64,000 bases of DNA from an uncultured Candidatus Saccharibacteria bacterium (GTDB lineage: Bacteria > Patescibacteriota > Saccharimonadia > Saccharimonadales > Saccharimonadaceae), in contig CALIQQ010000016.1 of NCBI GenBank assembly GCA_938043965.1, positions 1 through 64,000 of the forward strand. The letters run 5' to 3'. The position numbers and the translations under genes were made by a program. Below are positions 1-7,296 of the stretch, one piece after another. The notes beneath the pieces are model-generated. The model searched no databases and was not told the origin of the DNA. It was given only the letters and a program-made list of their open reading frames with translations. Position 1 is the first letter of the stretch, and the number at the start of each line of letters is the position of its first letter.

Positions 1-325
1 TGTTAGTGTTTAGCATATCGGTAGCTTCATCTTTTGAGGAGAAGTAGAGTTCATAGCCTTTAATGGCATTAGTGGCAACCAGCGCATCGACTGACTTTGA
101 GGTGAAAGTGCCGACGTTGGTTGGGGTGATGTTGCCGAAATCTAATTCCGGTGGAGCGGCGAGAGCGAGGACTGGTTTTACCTCTAGCGAAAACTGCGTC
201 ACCGAATCCGAAGCGTTCGAAATAATAATCGGCGCGAACATCGAAAGTACTGCAAAGCCAAAAATCAGTGAAGTTGAAAAAATCGCCAAATTCCTTAACC
301 GATACGTCCGACCTACCATTTTCAT
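1..325 (-). CDS. Secreted surface protein, N-terminal part (runs off the window start)
   Basis: The reading frame starts at an ATG at 325 and stays open to base 1, so the C-terminal part lies outside the window. The protein begins with a basic stretch (MKMVGRTYRLRN) followed by a hydrophobic segment at about residues 13-34, which fits a signal peptide or anchor. The exported part contains a segment around LDFGNITPTNVGTF and GYELYFSS. A related pattern (EITPTATQKVYEKTS, then RITMNMSS) occurs near the N-terminus of the glycine-rich protein at 38702-40522, so the two probably share an exported beta-rich domain. No enzymatic motif is visible. A possible -10 (TGC-TAAGAT, 337-342) lies 11 nt upstream of the start. 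The call as a surface protein is inference from the signal segment and the paralogous domain. Confidence 0.7.
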   Translation of the reverse strand, partial: MKMVGRTYRLRNLAIFSTSLIFGFAVLSMFAPIIISNASDSVTQFSLEVKPVLALAAPPELDFGNITPTNVGTFTSKSVDALVATNAIKGYELYFSSKDEATDMLNTN

Positions 326-447
326 AACTTATTTTAATCTTAGCATAAGCATCTTCCGCTCGTCAAGCTAAAAACTATCATACCTTCACCTCGTTCGTCC
401 TTCACTTAAAATTACTCTTTCCCCTCTAAAAACCACCTGCCTTATGT

Positions 448-453
448 TATAAT
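448..453 (+). promoter_or_regulatory. Extended -10 promoter of ndk
   Basis: TGT-TATAAT lies 22 nt before the ndk ATG. An AGGAG ribosome binding site (466-470) sits between them, so this gene has a short conventional leader, unlike many genes in the window. Confidence 0.7.
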
Positions 454-475
454 AGAAAAAATTAAAGGAGAAAAA

Positions 476-1009
476 ATGGCAGAAACATCAAACTTACAAA
501 ATCTCGTCCAAAGAACTCTCGTCCTTTGCAAACCTGACGCTATCCAACGTGGTATTGTTGGCGAAATTATTCAACGCTTCGAGCGCGTCGGTCTTAAAAT
601 TGTTGGTATTAAAATGGTTGCGCCTGATGCCGAACTCTACGAAAAACATTACGAAGAAATTGGCAAACTCATCACTCGCCGTGGTGAACAAACTTTCCGC
701 TATAACCTTAACTATATGTTAACTGGTCCTGTCATCGCCATCTGTCTTGAAGGTATCGAAGCCGTTGAGCTCGTTCGCAAAATCGTCGGCCCAACCGAGC
801 CAAAATCCGCACCAATGGGCACCATTCGCGGCGATTACAGCCACATGAGCTTCGGTTATTCCGACGCTAAAGGCATCGGCGTGCCTAACCTCGTTCACGC
901 TTCCGGCTCCGTTGAAGAAGCTAAACAAGAAGTTTCTCTCTGGTTCACCGACGTTGAAACCTACGACTACGAGGATCTTAACGAAAAATACACTCGCGGC
1001 AATTTCTAG
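476..1009 (+). CDS. ndk: Nucleoside diphosphate kinase
   Basis: Transfers the gamma-phosphate of ATP to nucleoside diphosphates through a phospho-histidine, balancing NTP and dNTP pools in the cytoplasm. The KPDA motif is at residues 19-22 and the active-site segment NLVHASGS is at about 138-145, with the catalytic His at 141. At 177 aa it is about 30 residues longer than the usual 140-150. The extra length comes from an N-terminal leader of about 10 residues, an insertion between IRGDYSHM and the active-site His (about residues 123-137), and an acidic, aromatic C-terminal tail after residue 160. The start has a clean AGGAG site 5 nt upstream. It stands alone with its own promoter and terminator. 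Family assignment is secure; the effect of the insertions is unknown. Confidence 0.95.
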   Translation: MAETSNLQNLVQRTLVLCKPDAIQRGIVGEIIQRFERVGLKIVGIKMVAPDAELYEKHYEEIGKLITRRGEQTFRYNLNYMLTGPVIAICLEGIEAVELVRKIVGPTEPKSAPMGTIRGDYSHMSFGYSDAKGIGVPNLVHASGSVEEAKQEVSLWFTDVETYDYEDLNEKYTRGNF

Positions 1010-1027
1010 TCCAGTCACTAAACACAT

Positions 1028-1054
1028 AAAAACGCTTCAATCCGGAGCGTTTTT
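1028..1054 (+). terminator. Rho-independent terminator of ndk
   Basis: A hairpin with arms AAAAACGCT and AGCGTTTTT and a short loop ends in a T run, 18 bases after the ndk stop codon. Confidence 0.8.
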
Positions 1055-1085
1055 ATCATTACTTAAAAGATACATTTACCACGAA

Positions 1086-1183
1086 TTCCTTCTAGCCACT
1101 CTACTCGCAGGATACGCTCGTCACTAGCTCCTTCCAGCCGCCCTACTCGCAGGATACGCTCGTCACTAGTTCCTTGCAACCAC
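1086..1183. repeat. 42-bp tandem duplication over the 3' end of a gene
   Basis: A 27-bp segment, ctactcgcaggatacgctcg plus tcactag, occurs identically at 1101-1127 and 1143-1169. Flanking similarity extends this to two imperfect 42-bp units plus partial flanks. On the minus strand each unit encodes KELVTSVSCE followed by TAG. The gene 1143-2258 therefore ends in the first unit it meets, and the second unit lies just past its stop. Confidence 0.85.
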
Positions 1184-2258
1184 CTTTAACTGCGTTATAG
1201 TTTTTCTCGTAAGTTTTTCGCACATAGCCATAAAACTCCTCAAACTTCGCATACAACTTCGCCGTATCCACCAATTCTAGCGGAAACATCACCGTAATTT
1301 CAATTTTATTTTCCTTTTTCCACTTATTAAACTCATCCTGCTTCGTTTTCATGTCACTATGTAGCGCCGCTGACAGCTCATCTGGATTTTTATGATAATA
1401 AGCGTTTGATGCATCCGCCGCAATCTTCTTGAACTTATACCAATCCTGCCCATATTTTACAAACTCTTTTACCCCAGAGCCCGTCAAAATTTCCGTCGCT
1501 TTTCGCATATCTGTATCCGGCCAACTTTCCTGGTAAGCGTTATCCCCTGCCGCCTCAGCTTTCACCCATTCATGCCAAGTTGAGTATTTTTTTAACACGC
1601 TATTTACGCTCTCATTTTCCCCCTTCGCCGCCATCAAAGCATTTTTCATCGTTTCGTACCTTAAGCGCACATCCTCATCCTTAAGCACCCCGGCCGTATC
1701 ACCAATTTTCACTACCACTGCATCATTTACCCCTTCCGCCACTTTTCGACAAGCATTGATATACTCATTGTAAACTTCATTCGTAGTGTATTGGTTTGAG
1801 ACGTATTCAACCACCTTATCACAGCTCGCATCCGAACGCATTTTCTGCATCTCATTCTTCAGCTCTCGCGCCGCCAGATAAGTTTCCGCATAATCAGTCT
1901 TAAACATTCCCGTAATCGAACCGTAGACCATAAAGCCTGCAGTCACAATCACCAGCACCGCCGGAATCGTCACCGCTAGCACCCTCTGCTTTTTCGACAT
2001 TTTTTTCCTCGCATGTTTCATTCGTTCCAACACCGAAGGCGCTTTTGGTTTTTCAAGTTTCTCCATGTGAGCATTCGGCCCATATCCTGCCGGGAATCCA
2101 TTATCCGGTACAACCTTCCTCGCCGACTCAATAATCACCGAACTACCAGTCAGCGGCTCCACTACCTGTGGCGGATTCATATCAATCTGCGAATTTCTCA
2201 CCGCTTGATCATACGAAACATTTTCCTGCGTAAAGCTTCCCTGCCCTTCTTTTTCCAT
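1143..2258 (-). CDS. Single-pass membrane protein of unknown function
   Basis: I do not recognise a family. The 371-aa protein has a hydrophilic, proline-containing cytoplasmic N-terminus (residues 1-91), a basic stretch (KHARKKMSKKQR), one transmembrane segment at about 93-115, and a charged exterior domain of about 255 residues rich in Lys, Glu and Tyr. That domain has four cysteines: two at about 146 and 169, and two near the C-terminus in KGGCKELVTSVSCE, which could form disulfides outside the cell. The start is supported by an extended -10 box only 6 nt upstream and no leader. The last codons and the stop lie in a 42-bp tandem duplication. The gene is divergent from the Xer recombinase gene, with 42 bp between the two start codons. 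Confidence 0.75.
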   Translation of the reverse strand: MEKEGQGSFTQENVSYDQAVRNSQIDMNPPQVVEPLTGSSVIIESARKVVPDNGFPAGYGPNAHMEKLEKPKAPSVLERMKHARKKMSKKQRVLAVTIPAVLVIVTAGFMVYGSITGMFKTDYAETYLAARELKNEMQKMRSDASCDKVVEYVSNQYTTNEVYNEYINACRKVAEGVNDAVVVKIGDTAGVLKDEDVRLRYETMKNALMAAKGENESVNSVLKKYSTWHEWVKAEAAGDNAYQESWPDTDMRKATEILTGSGVKEFVKYGQDWYKFKKIAADASNAYYHKNPDELSAALHSDMKTKQDEFNKWKKENKIEITVMFPLELVDTAKLYAKFEEFYGYVRKTYEKNYNAVKGGCKELVTSVSCE

Positions 2259-2264
2259 ACCCCT

Positions 2265-2270
2265 ATTATA
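2265..2270 (-). promoter_or_regulatory. Extended -10, leaderless promoter
   Basis: TGC-TATAAT on the minus strand with 6 nt before the ATG at 2258. With the usual 6-8 nt distance from -10 to start site, transcription would begin at the start codon. Confidence 0.7.
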
Positions 2271-2287
2271 GCATAACCGAGATGTGC

Positions 2288-2293
2288 TATAAT
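2288..2293 (+). promoter_or_regulatory. Extended -10, leaderless promoter of xer gene
   Basis: TGC-TATAAT with 7 nt before the ATG at 2301. It is back to back with the minus-strand -10 at 2265-2270, so any -35 element of one promoter would overlap the other promoter. Confidence 0.7.
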
Positions 2294-2300
2294 ATAATAT

Positions 2301-3248
2301 ATGTATATTTCTGAGCTCATTCCCGATTTCCTCGAGTCCCTTGAAATTGAAAAAGGCCGCTCTACTCGTACTATCGAAAATTATCGACTCTATCTTAACC
2401 GTTTTTTTGAACTCTGCCTTGAAGATTTTGAGCCCGAAAATGATTTTAAGCCAAAGGACATCACGCCTGAACTTTTACGCAAATACCGCTTACGTCTTAA
2501 CCGCTTCGAGGACAATCAAAACCATGAGCGCCTCACTACTCTCACTCAAAGCTATCACCTTATCGCCTTGCGTGGCTTTTTAAAATACCTCGCTAAGCGC
2601 GGCATCAATTCCCTCGACCCCAGTCTCATCGAACTGCCTCGCGCCACCAAAAAGCAAGTCACCTTCCTTCACTACGACGAAATTGAACGCCTACTCAACG
2701 AGATTCCATCTGATACCGAAGCTGGACTGAGAGATCGTGCCATCATTGAGCTACTTTTTTCCGGCGGCCTGCGCGTTTCTGAACTTTGCAAATTAAATCG
2801 CGATTCCATCAATCTTGAACGTCGCGAATTTGTCGTACGCGGCAAGGGTAAAAAGGATCGTCCGATTTTCATCGACCAATCCACTGCTGATCGCATTAAA
2901 GATTATCTCGATTTTCGCAACGACAGCCTCCCCGCCCTCTTTCTCAATAATTCCAAAAATCTCCAAGTCCCTTCCACCTCTGGCGACTATCGCCGTCTTA
3001 CCCCTCGCAGCATTGAGCGCATCGTCCAAGGACATGCTCGCAACGCCGGCATCACTAAACATGTCACTCCACATACTCTACGTCACAGCTTTGCCACCGA
3101 CCTCCTTATGAACGGCGCCGACTTGCGCTCTGTCCAATCTCTCCTCGGTCACGCCAACATTTCCACCACCCAAATTTACACCCACGTCACCGACCCCCAT
3201 CTTCGCGAAATTCATGAACGCTTTCATACGGAGACAAAAGACCAATGA
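2301..3248 (+). CDS. Tyrosine recombinase, XerC/XerD type
   Basis: Site-specific tyrosine recombinase, probably resolving chromosome dimers at dif. The N-terminal SAM-like core-binding domain covers about residues 1-110 and the catalytic domain about 120-310. All catalytic residues are visible: Arg158 in GLRVSEL, Lys182 in VRGKGKKDR, His258 and Arg261 in TPHTLRHS, His284 in LLGHANIS and the nucleophile Tyr293 in QIYTH. At 315 aa it has normal Xer length and no integrase-specific extensions, and no phage genes surround it. It overlaps the prepilin peptidase gene by 4 bp (ATGA), so the two are probably translated together. XerC cannot be told from XerD or single-recombinase XerH/XerA types from this sequence alone. 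Confidence 0.9.
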   Translation: MYISELIPDFLESLEIEKGRSTRTIENYRLYLNRFFELCLEDFEPENDFKPKDITPELLRKYRLRLNRFEDNQNHERLTTLTQSYHLIALRGFLKYLAKRGINSLDPSLIELPRATKKQVTFLHYDEIERLLNEIPSDTEAGLRDRAIIELLFSGGLRVSELCKLNRDSINLERREFVVRGKGKKDRPIFIDQSTADRIKDYLDFRNDSLPALFLNNSKNLQVPSTSGDYRRLTPRSIERIVQGHARNAGITKHVTPHTLRHSFATDLLMNGADLRSVQSLLGHANISTTQIYTHVTDPHLREIHERFHTETKDQ

Positions 3249-4087
3249 CCAACATCCCATTTTTCGATTTCGCCCTCTTTTACGGTTTTTTCTTTATTTT
3301 AGGTGCCATTTTCGGCTCTTTTGCTTGCTGCCAAGCCTGGCGTATTCACGAACGCTTAAACCAACGCTCGCTCGGCGCTCGTTCCATCTGCCTCAGCTGC
3401 CATCATCGTCTAGCCTGGTATGACAATCTCCCCATTTTTTCTTGGCTTGCCCTCCGTGGTCGTTGCCGCTACTGCCACCACCCAATCGGCTTCGCTGAGA
3501 TCCTATCCGAGTTTGGCCTCGGCTTCACTTTCGTCCTTATCGCTCATCATTTTCTCTTCAATTCAATCTCTTCCATCTCCTCTCCTCTCGTTTTTCTCAC
3601 CGCCGCAACCTCCCAACCAGCCATTCTTATCCCCTTCCTCATCCTCCTCGTTTCGTTCGTGCTTTTCTGGATTTTATTCATTTACGATGCAAAGTGGGGC
3701 GAACTGACCGTCCTCCCTATGCTACTACTAATTCCTCTCGCCCTCGCTTTTCATCTCACCACTACCGAAAAACTCGACCTTCTCCAGCCAATTTTAGCTA
3801 TCGGGCTTCTTGCTGGCCTCTACTATTTATTATATTTTTTCAGTCACGAAAAATTAGTTGGTGGTGGCGATTGGTTGCTTTGTATTTCTATTGCTATTTT
3901 TCTTGGTCGCCTCGAGTTTGCTCTTTTTGAACTTTTTCTCAGCAATTTTCTCGCTTCACTTTTCAGTCTCCCACAGGTTCTCCGAAAATCTCGCACCCCC
4001 ATTCCTTTCGGCCCCTTCCTCATTCTCGCTCTACTTCTCATCCTCTGTTTTAAGTCTACCCTCCTACACTTTTTCGCCCTCTCCTAA
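3245..4087 (+). CDS. Prepilin peptidase (type IV leader peptidase)
   Basis: Membrane aspartyl protease (PilD/GspO family, A24) that cleaves and usually methylates type IV prepilins. The N-terminal cytoplasmic loop carries the zinc site: Cys49-x2-Cys52 and Cys74-x2-Cys77. The catalytic aspartates are Asp148 (IYDAKWGE) and Asp209 in the GGGD motif. About seven or eight hydrophobic segments span the remainder of the 280 residues. The gene overlaps the recombinase stop by 4 bp and lies far from the pilus operon at 30.5-38.7 kb, whose pilins it presumably processes. Its coding strand is strikingly C- and T-rich, as in the other plus-strand genes. Confidence 0.92.
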   Translation: MTNIPFFDFALFYGFFFILGAIFGSFACCQAWRIHERLNQRSLGARSICLSCHHRLAWYDNLPIFSWLALRGRCRYCHHPIGFAEILSEFGLGFTFVLIAHHFLFNSISSISSPLVFLTAATSQPAILIPFLILLVSFVLFWILFIYDAKWGELTVLPMLLLIPLALAFHLTTTEKLDLLQPILAIGLLAGLYYLLYFFSHEKLVGGGDWLLCISIAIFLGRLEFALFELFLSNFLASLFSLPQVLRKSRTPIPFGPFLILALLLILCFKSTLLHFFALS

Positions 4088-4131
4088 TCTCTTTCTTTTT
4101 TACCCCTATATCATAAAATCATCTTCTCTGT

Positions 4132-4137
4132 TATAAT
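4132..4137 (+). promoter_or_regulatory. Extended -10, leaderless promoter of mscL
   Basis: TGT-TATAAT with 7 nt before the ATG at 4145 and no room for a ribosome binding site. Confidence 0.7.
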
Positions 4138-4144
4138 ATATCTC

Positions 4145-4618
4145 ATGAAAAAGAACTCTATTGAAAAAAATGTTACAGCTAAGCTTGAGAAAAAACTCAA
4201 AAAGCACTCTGCTCTCGTCCAGGAATTTGGCGAGTTCATTAATCGTGGCAACGTCGTCGATCTCGCTGTCGGTGTTATCGTCGGTGGCGCTTTCAGTAAA
4301 ATCGTTACTGCCCTAGTTAACAACATCATTACACCAGTCATCGGTGTCATTATCGGTGGAGTTAATCTTTCCTATCTCAATATTACCATCCCAAACTGGC
4401 TCGGCAACGGTGCTGGCGTCGTTATCAGCTATGGCAGCTTCATCCAATCCGTCATCGACTTTCTCATTGTCGCATTCTGCGTCTTCCTCTTTGTCAAGCT
4501 AATCAATAAATTAAAATCTAAAGTAAAAACCGACGAAAAAGACGGCAAAAAAGACGAACCTTCCGACCAAGAAAAAATTATCGCCCTACTCGAAAAAATC
4601 GAAAAGAAATTAAAATAA
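4145..4618 (+). CDS. mscL: Large-conductance mechanosensitive channel MscL
   Basis: Pentameric inner-membrane channel that opens under membrane tension to release solutes during osmotic downshock. The hallmark first helix is present (FGEFINRGNVVDLAVGVIVG, about residues 29-48), then a pore-lining TM1, a periplasmic or external loop containing NLSYLNITIPNW, a TM2 (SVIDFLIVAFCVFLFVKLI) and a charged C-terminal helix bundle. At 157 aa it is slightly longer than the usual 130-150 because of a Lys/Glu-rich N-terminal extension of about 28 residues. It has its own leaderless promoter and converges on the next gene with a gap of 16 bp. Confidence 0.95.
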   Translation: MKKNSIEKNVTAKLEKKLKKHSALVQEFGEFINRGNVVDLAVGVIVGGAFSKIVTALVNNIITPVIGVIIGGVNLSYLNITIPNWLGNGAGVVISYGSFIQSVIDFLIVAFCVFLFVKLINKLKSKVKTDEKDGKKDEPSDQEKIIALLEKIEKKLK

Positions 4619-4634
4619 TTTTTCTTAACGCCTT

Positions 4635-4952
4635 TTATTCTTGCTCTTTAATTGTTAGATTATAAGATAATCTAACTAAATCCTCTAGTTCGTCCCGTGG
4701 CAACTGCCCCGACAGCACAACCTCAATTCCCCCTCGGCCAAAATATCTCGATTGCATCACGCTTTCGTATTTTTCCCTTAAAAATTTTGATAAGTTTTTA
4801 TCTGTTCGCACTTCAATCGTCTTGTCGTCATTTAATACGCAAAAAGCCCTACCGTTTATTGCTGAAAAGATTTTTATCTTCTCTTCCCTTTTCATTAAAT
4901 CTTCGACATTATATTCGCCAATTCCACTTACTGATTTTATTTCAAAATTCAT
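4635..4952 (-). CDS. MmcQ/YjbR-like protein
   Basis: A 105-aa soluble protein resembling the MmcQ/YjbR family (CyaY-like fold, suggested DNA-binding). What shows this is the central LSKFLREKYESVMQSRYF followed by GGIEVVLSGQLPRDELEDL and the C-terminal LSYNL, which match the family's L-x2-LR, V-x-S-x6-W/G, LP-x-D-x4-L and SY-x-L pattern. The start ATG has an AAGGAG site 7 nt upstream. It lies 99 bp downstream of orn on the same strand and may be the last gene of the pyrG-argS-orn group. The biochemical role of the family is not settled. Confidence 0.7.
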   Translation of the reverse strand: MNFEIKSVSGIGEYNVEDLMKREEKIKIFSAINGRAFCVLNDDKTIEVRTDKNLSKFLREKYESVMQSRYFGRGGIEVVLSGQLPRDELEDLVRLSYNLTIKEQE

Positions 4953-5051
4953 TTCTTCTCCTTTTTGCGTGTCACTCTGCGCATCGCCCTTATACTCTTC
5001 GATTTTATTTTTCTTACGCGCACCATCTTTTACATGCGCTATTTTTATACA

Positions 5052-5603
5052 TTATCTTTTGCGCTTCTCAAACTTACTTCCCTTTACGCGCTCTAAGTAG
5101 TATTTTATCTCTTCAATCGACCCCTCGATGTCATCTAATGCTCGATGCATATCTCGCTTCGTGAATTTTATTTTCATCGCATTCTCAAAATAAACTTTCC
5201 AAGCCGACACATCAAACATTCGATAATGCAATCTTTTGTCTAATTTTTTCCATTCTTTCCGAATAAATCTTCGGTCCTGGTGAATTGAATTTCCTGCTAA
5301 AATCACTTCTTCGCCGAAGTATTTCTCAATAAATTCAAGCAATTTTTTCTCAACCGCCGGGCTTTTCAATCCAGTTTCATTTTGTTTCATCAGTTGCTCG
5401 TACGATTCTTTATTTTTCGCCCAAAACTCTCCCACCATCCGTTTTTTCATTATATTCTTTGGAACTTTCACCACTGCCGTCATTCGCGCAACTTCTTGAA
5501 AATCCCAATCCGTTGCAATCGCGGCTACCTCAAGGATGCGATCCTTTTTCGGCTCCAGTCCCGTCATTTCTAAATCAACCCAGAGTAGTTTTGCCTTTTT
5601 CAT
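5052..5603 (-). CDS. orn: Oligoribonuclease
   Basis: DEDDh 3'-5' exoribonuclease that degrades 2-5 nt RNA fragments to mononucleotides, the last step of RNA decay, and also pGpG in organisms that use cyclic-di-GMP. The acidic active-site residues are Asp10 and Glu12 (VDLEMTG), Asp110 (IHQDRRF), and His153 and Asp158 (MHRALDD). The length of 183 aa is typical. Its ATG overlaps the argS stop as TAATG, so it is likely translated by reinitiation behind argS. RNase Y, the initiating nuclease, is encoded at 26848. Confidence 0.93.
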   Translation of the reverse strand: MKKAKLLWVDLEMTGLEPKKDRILEVAAIATDWDFQEVARMTAVVKVPKNIMKKRMVGEFWAKNKESYEQLMKQNETGLKSPAVEKKLLEFIEKYFGEEVILAGNSIHQDRRFIRKEWKKLDKRLHYRMFDVSAWKVYFENAMKIKFTKRDMHRALDDIEGSIEEIKYYLERVKGSKFEKRKR

Positions 5604-7279
5604 TACATTTTTTCCGGTACTTCAATTCCAAGTAGCCCTAAACCGTGCGTCAAAACTTTTAAGTACGCCAGCACAATTTGGCCTCGCTCAAACTCGTGTT
5701 CACTGCCTGCCACTTTTGTCGTTTCGTAGAATCTCGAAAACTCCTGTGCTAACTCATATAAATAATTACATAATTTATTCGGTGCTAATTCATTGATCGC
5801 AGTCTTAAGTTCACCTTTATATGCAATAATTTTCTTAATTAGTTCCTTTTCGCGTTTAGATAGCTGCCATTCATCAGCTTTTTCTTTTACGCCATTTTTT
5901 AACAGCATACCCATAATCTTCTTCGCTCTCACTGCAGCATACTGCAGGTATGGTCCAGAATTTCCCGTCATCGAAACCGATTCGTTCACATCAAAAATGA
6001 TATTACCGCCAATTTTATATTTCAAAAACGCATATTTTAATGCACCCAGTGATATATTTTCGTCTGCTTTTTCATGCTCTTTTGACATAGCATTTGACAC
6101 CGACTGAAGCACATCTACGGCCTTTAAAAAGTTTCCTTTTCTCGATGCCATCTTCTCATTGCCCGGCAACCGCACATTACCGTGCGTTAAGTGCAAAGTC
6201 CTTTCAGCTAGCTCCGGCGCGTATTTTTCAATTGAAGCAAGCAACACCTTCATATATTCAATAATGTCATTGCCAGTAATGATCACGGATTTATCAAAAT
6301 GATAATCGTCATTCTTCGTAAATATCAGTCCCACGTCTTTTGCTTCATAAGTTGGCAAACCATTTTTATTGATAAAAACTCGTGTATGCAAGCCATCTTT
6401 TTCACCTTTATAAACAATCGCTCCATCTGACTCTTCATAAACCGAACCAATGTGTGCCTTAACTTCTTTCAATCCTCGCTCCGCCACTGTCGATTCCGGG
6501 TAGTATCTATCGAATTTCACCCCAATTTTTGCATAAAAATCTTCGAAGTATTTATAGGAAGCTGCTCGACCGGTCCAGTATAATTCTGCCACTCTCGCTT
6601 TTTCTTCGTCATCAAATTTCGCTTCTGGGCCAGCCACCGCGATTTCAAAAATCATTTTGTTTAGTCGCGTAATTTCTGCATGTGCCTGCTCATCTTCTTC
6701 GTATGCTCGCGTACCTTCGACGTAATTTTTTGCAATCACTTCAATATCGTCGGTTTTCAGTCCATTTTTCAAAATTGCATACAAAGTCTTCGCCACGTGT
6801 AATCCCACATCGCCACCAAAGTTTGCTCTTACAACGTTTCCACCCGCAAACTCTATCATTCTCGAAATTGAATCACCAACAATTGAAGTATAAAGATGGC
6901 CCACATGTAGTACTTTAAATGGATTTGGATCAGAAAACTCACAAATCACCATCTGATTTTTATATTCATCCTGTGATATATTTTCTAGAAAGTTATCGCT
7001 AAAATCTGCGATTTTTGCCTTAAAGTATTCGCCCGAAGATTTAAAATTTAGAAACCCAGGGCCAGCAATTTCAATCTCATATTCACTGCCACTAAACTTT
7101 TTAATAACTTCCGTTGCCACTTCGCGTGGATTTTTCCCTACTCTCTTGCAAATTGCCATTGCCAAATTAGTTGAGTAGTCTGCATCAAAATCCTTTGGCG
7201 CCTCCGTTACATTCGGCTCAACTTCAATGCCGTATAGTTCTAAAATTATTTTCTTTAATCTATCTTTAATTTCGTCCAT
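5603..7279 (-). CDS. argS: Arginine--tRNA ligase
   Basis: Class I aminoacyl-tRNA synthetase charging tRNA-Arg. The N-terminal Add-1 type domain covers about residues 1-85. The class I signature appears as HVGH in VLHVGHLYTS. The KMSKS loop is replaced by KMASRKGN, within the variation known for ArgRS. The DALR anticodon-binding domain with LYELAQEFSRFYE is at the C-terminus. The 558-aa length is normal. The promoter -10 (TGA-TATAAT, 7291-7296) sits 11 nt upstream, and its TGA is the stop codon of pyrG. The stop overlaps the orn start as TAATG. Confidence 0.95.
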   Translation of the reverse strand: MDEIKDRLKKIILELYGIEVEPNVTEAPKDFDADYSTNLAMAICKRVGKNPREVATEVIKKFSGSEYEIEIAGPGFLNFKSSGEYFKAKIADFSDNFLENISQDEYKNQMVICEFSDPNPFKVLHVGHLYTSIVGDSISRMIEFAGGNVVRANFGGDVGLHVAKTLYAILKNGLKTDDIEVIAKNYVEGTRAYEEDEQAHAEITRLNKMIFEIAVAGPEAKFDDEEKARVAELYWTGRAASYKYFEDFYAKIGVKFDRYYPESTVAERGLKEVKAHIGSVYEESDGAIVYKGEKDGLHTRVFINKNGLPTYEAKDVGLIFTKNDDYHFDKSVIITGNDIIEYMKVLLASIEKYAPELAERTLHLTHGNVRLPGNEKMASRKGNFLKAVDVLQSVSNAMSKEHEKADENISLGALKYAFLKYKIGGNIIFDVNESVSMTGNSGPYLQYAAVRAKKIMGMLLKNGVKEKADEWQLSKREKELIKKIIAYKGELKTAINELAPNKLCNYLYELAQEFSRFYETTKVAGSEHEFERGQIVLAYLKVLTHGLGLLGIEVPEKM

Positions 7280-7290
7280 AACTTGGAGAA

Positions 7291-7296
7291 ATTATA
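7291..7296 (-). promoter_or_regulatory. Extended -10 promoter of argS fused to the pyrG stop
   Basis: On the minus strand the bases TGATATAAT hold both the pyrG stop codon TGA (7297-7299) and the extended -10 TG plus TATAAT of argS, 11 nt before the argS ATG. Confidence 0.65.

Noticed and set aside
719..1027. Minus-strand frame opposite ndk, and similar long antisense frames
   Set aside because: These are shadows of conserved genes with no ribosome binding site and no recognisable domain.
2301..3248. Integrase of an integrated element
   Set aside because: The protein has plain Xer length, is coupled to prepilin peptidase, and no tRNA-attachment repeats or phage genes flank it.
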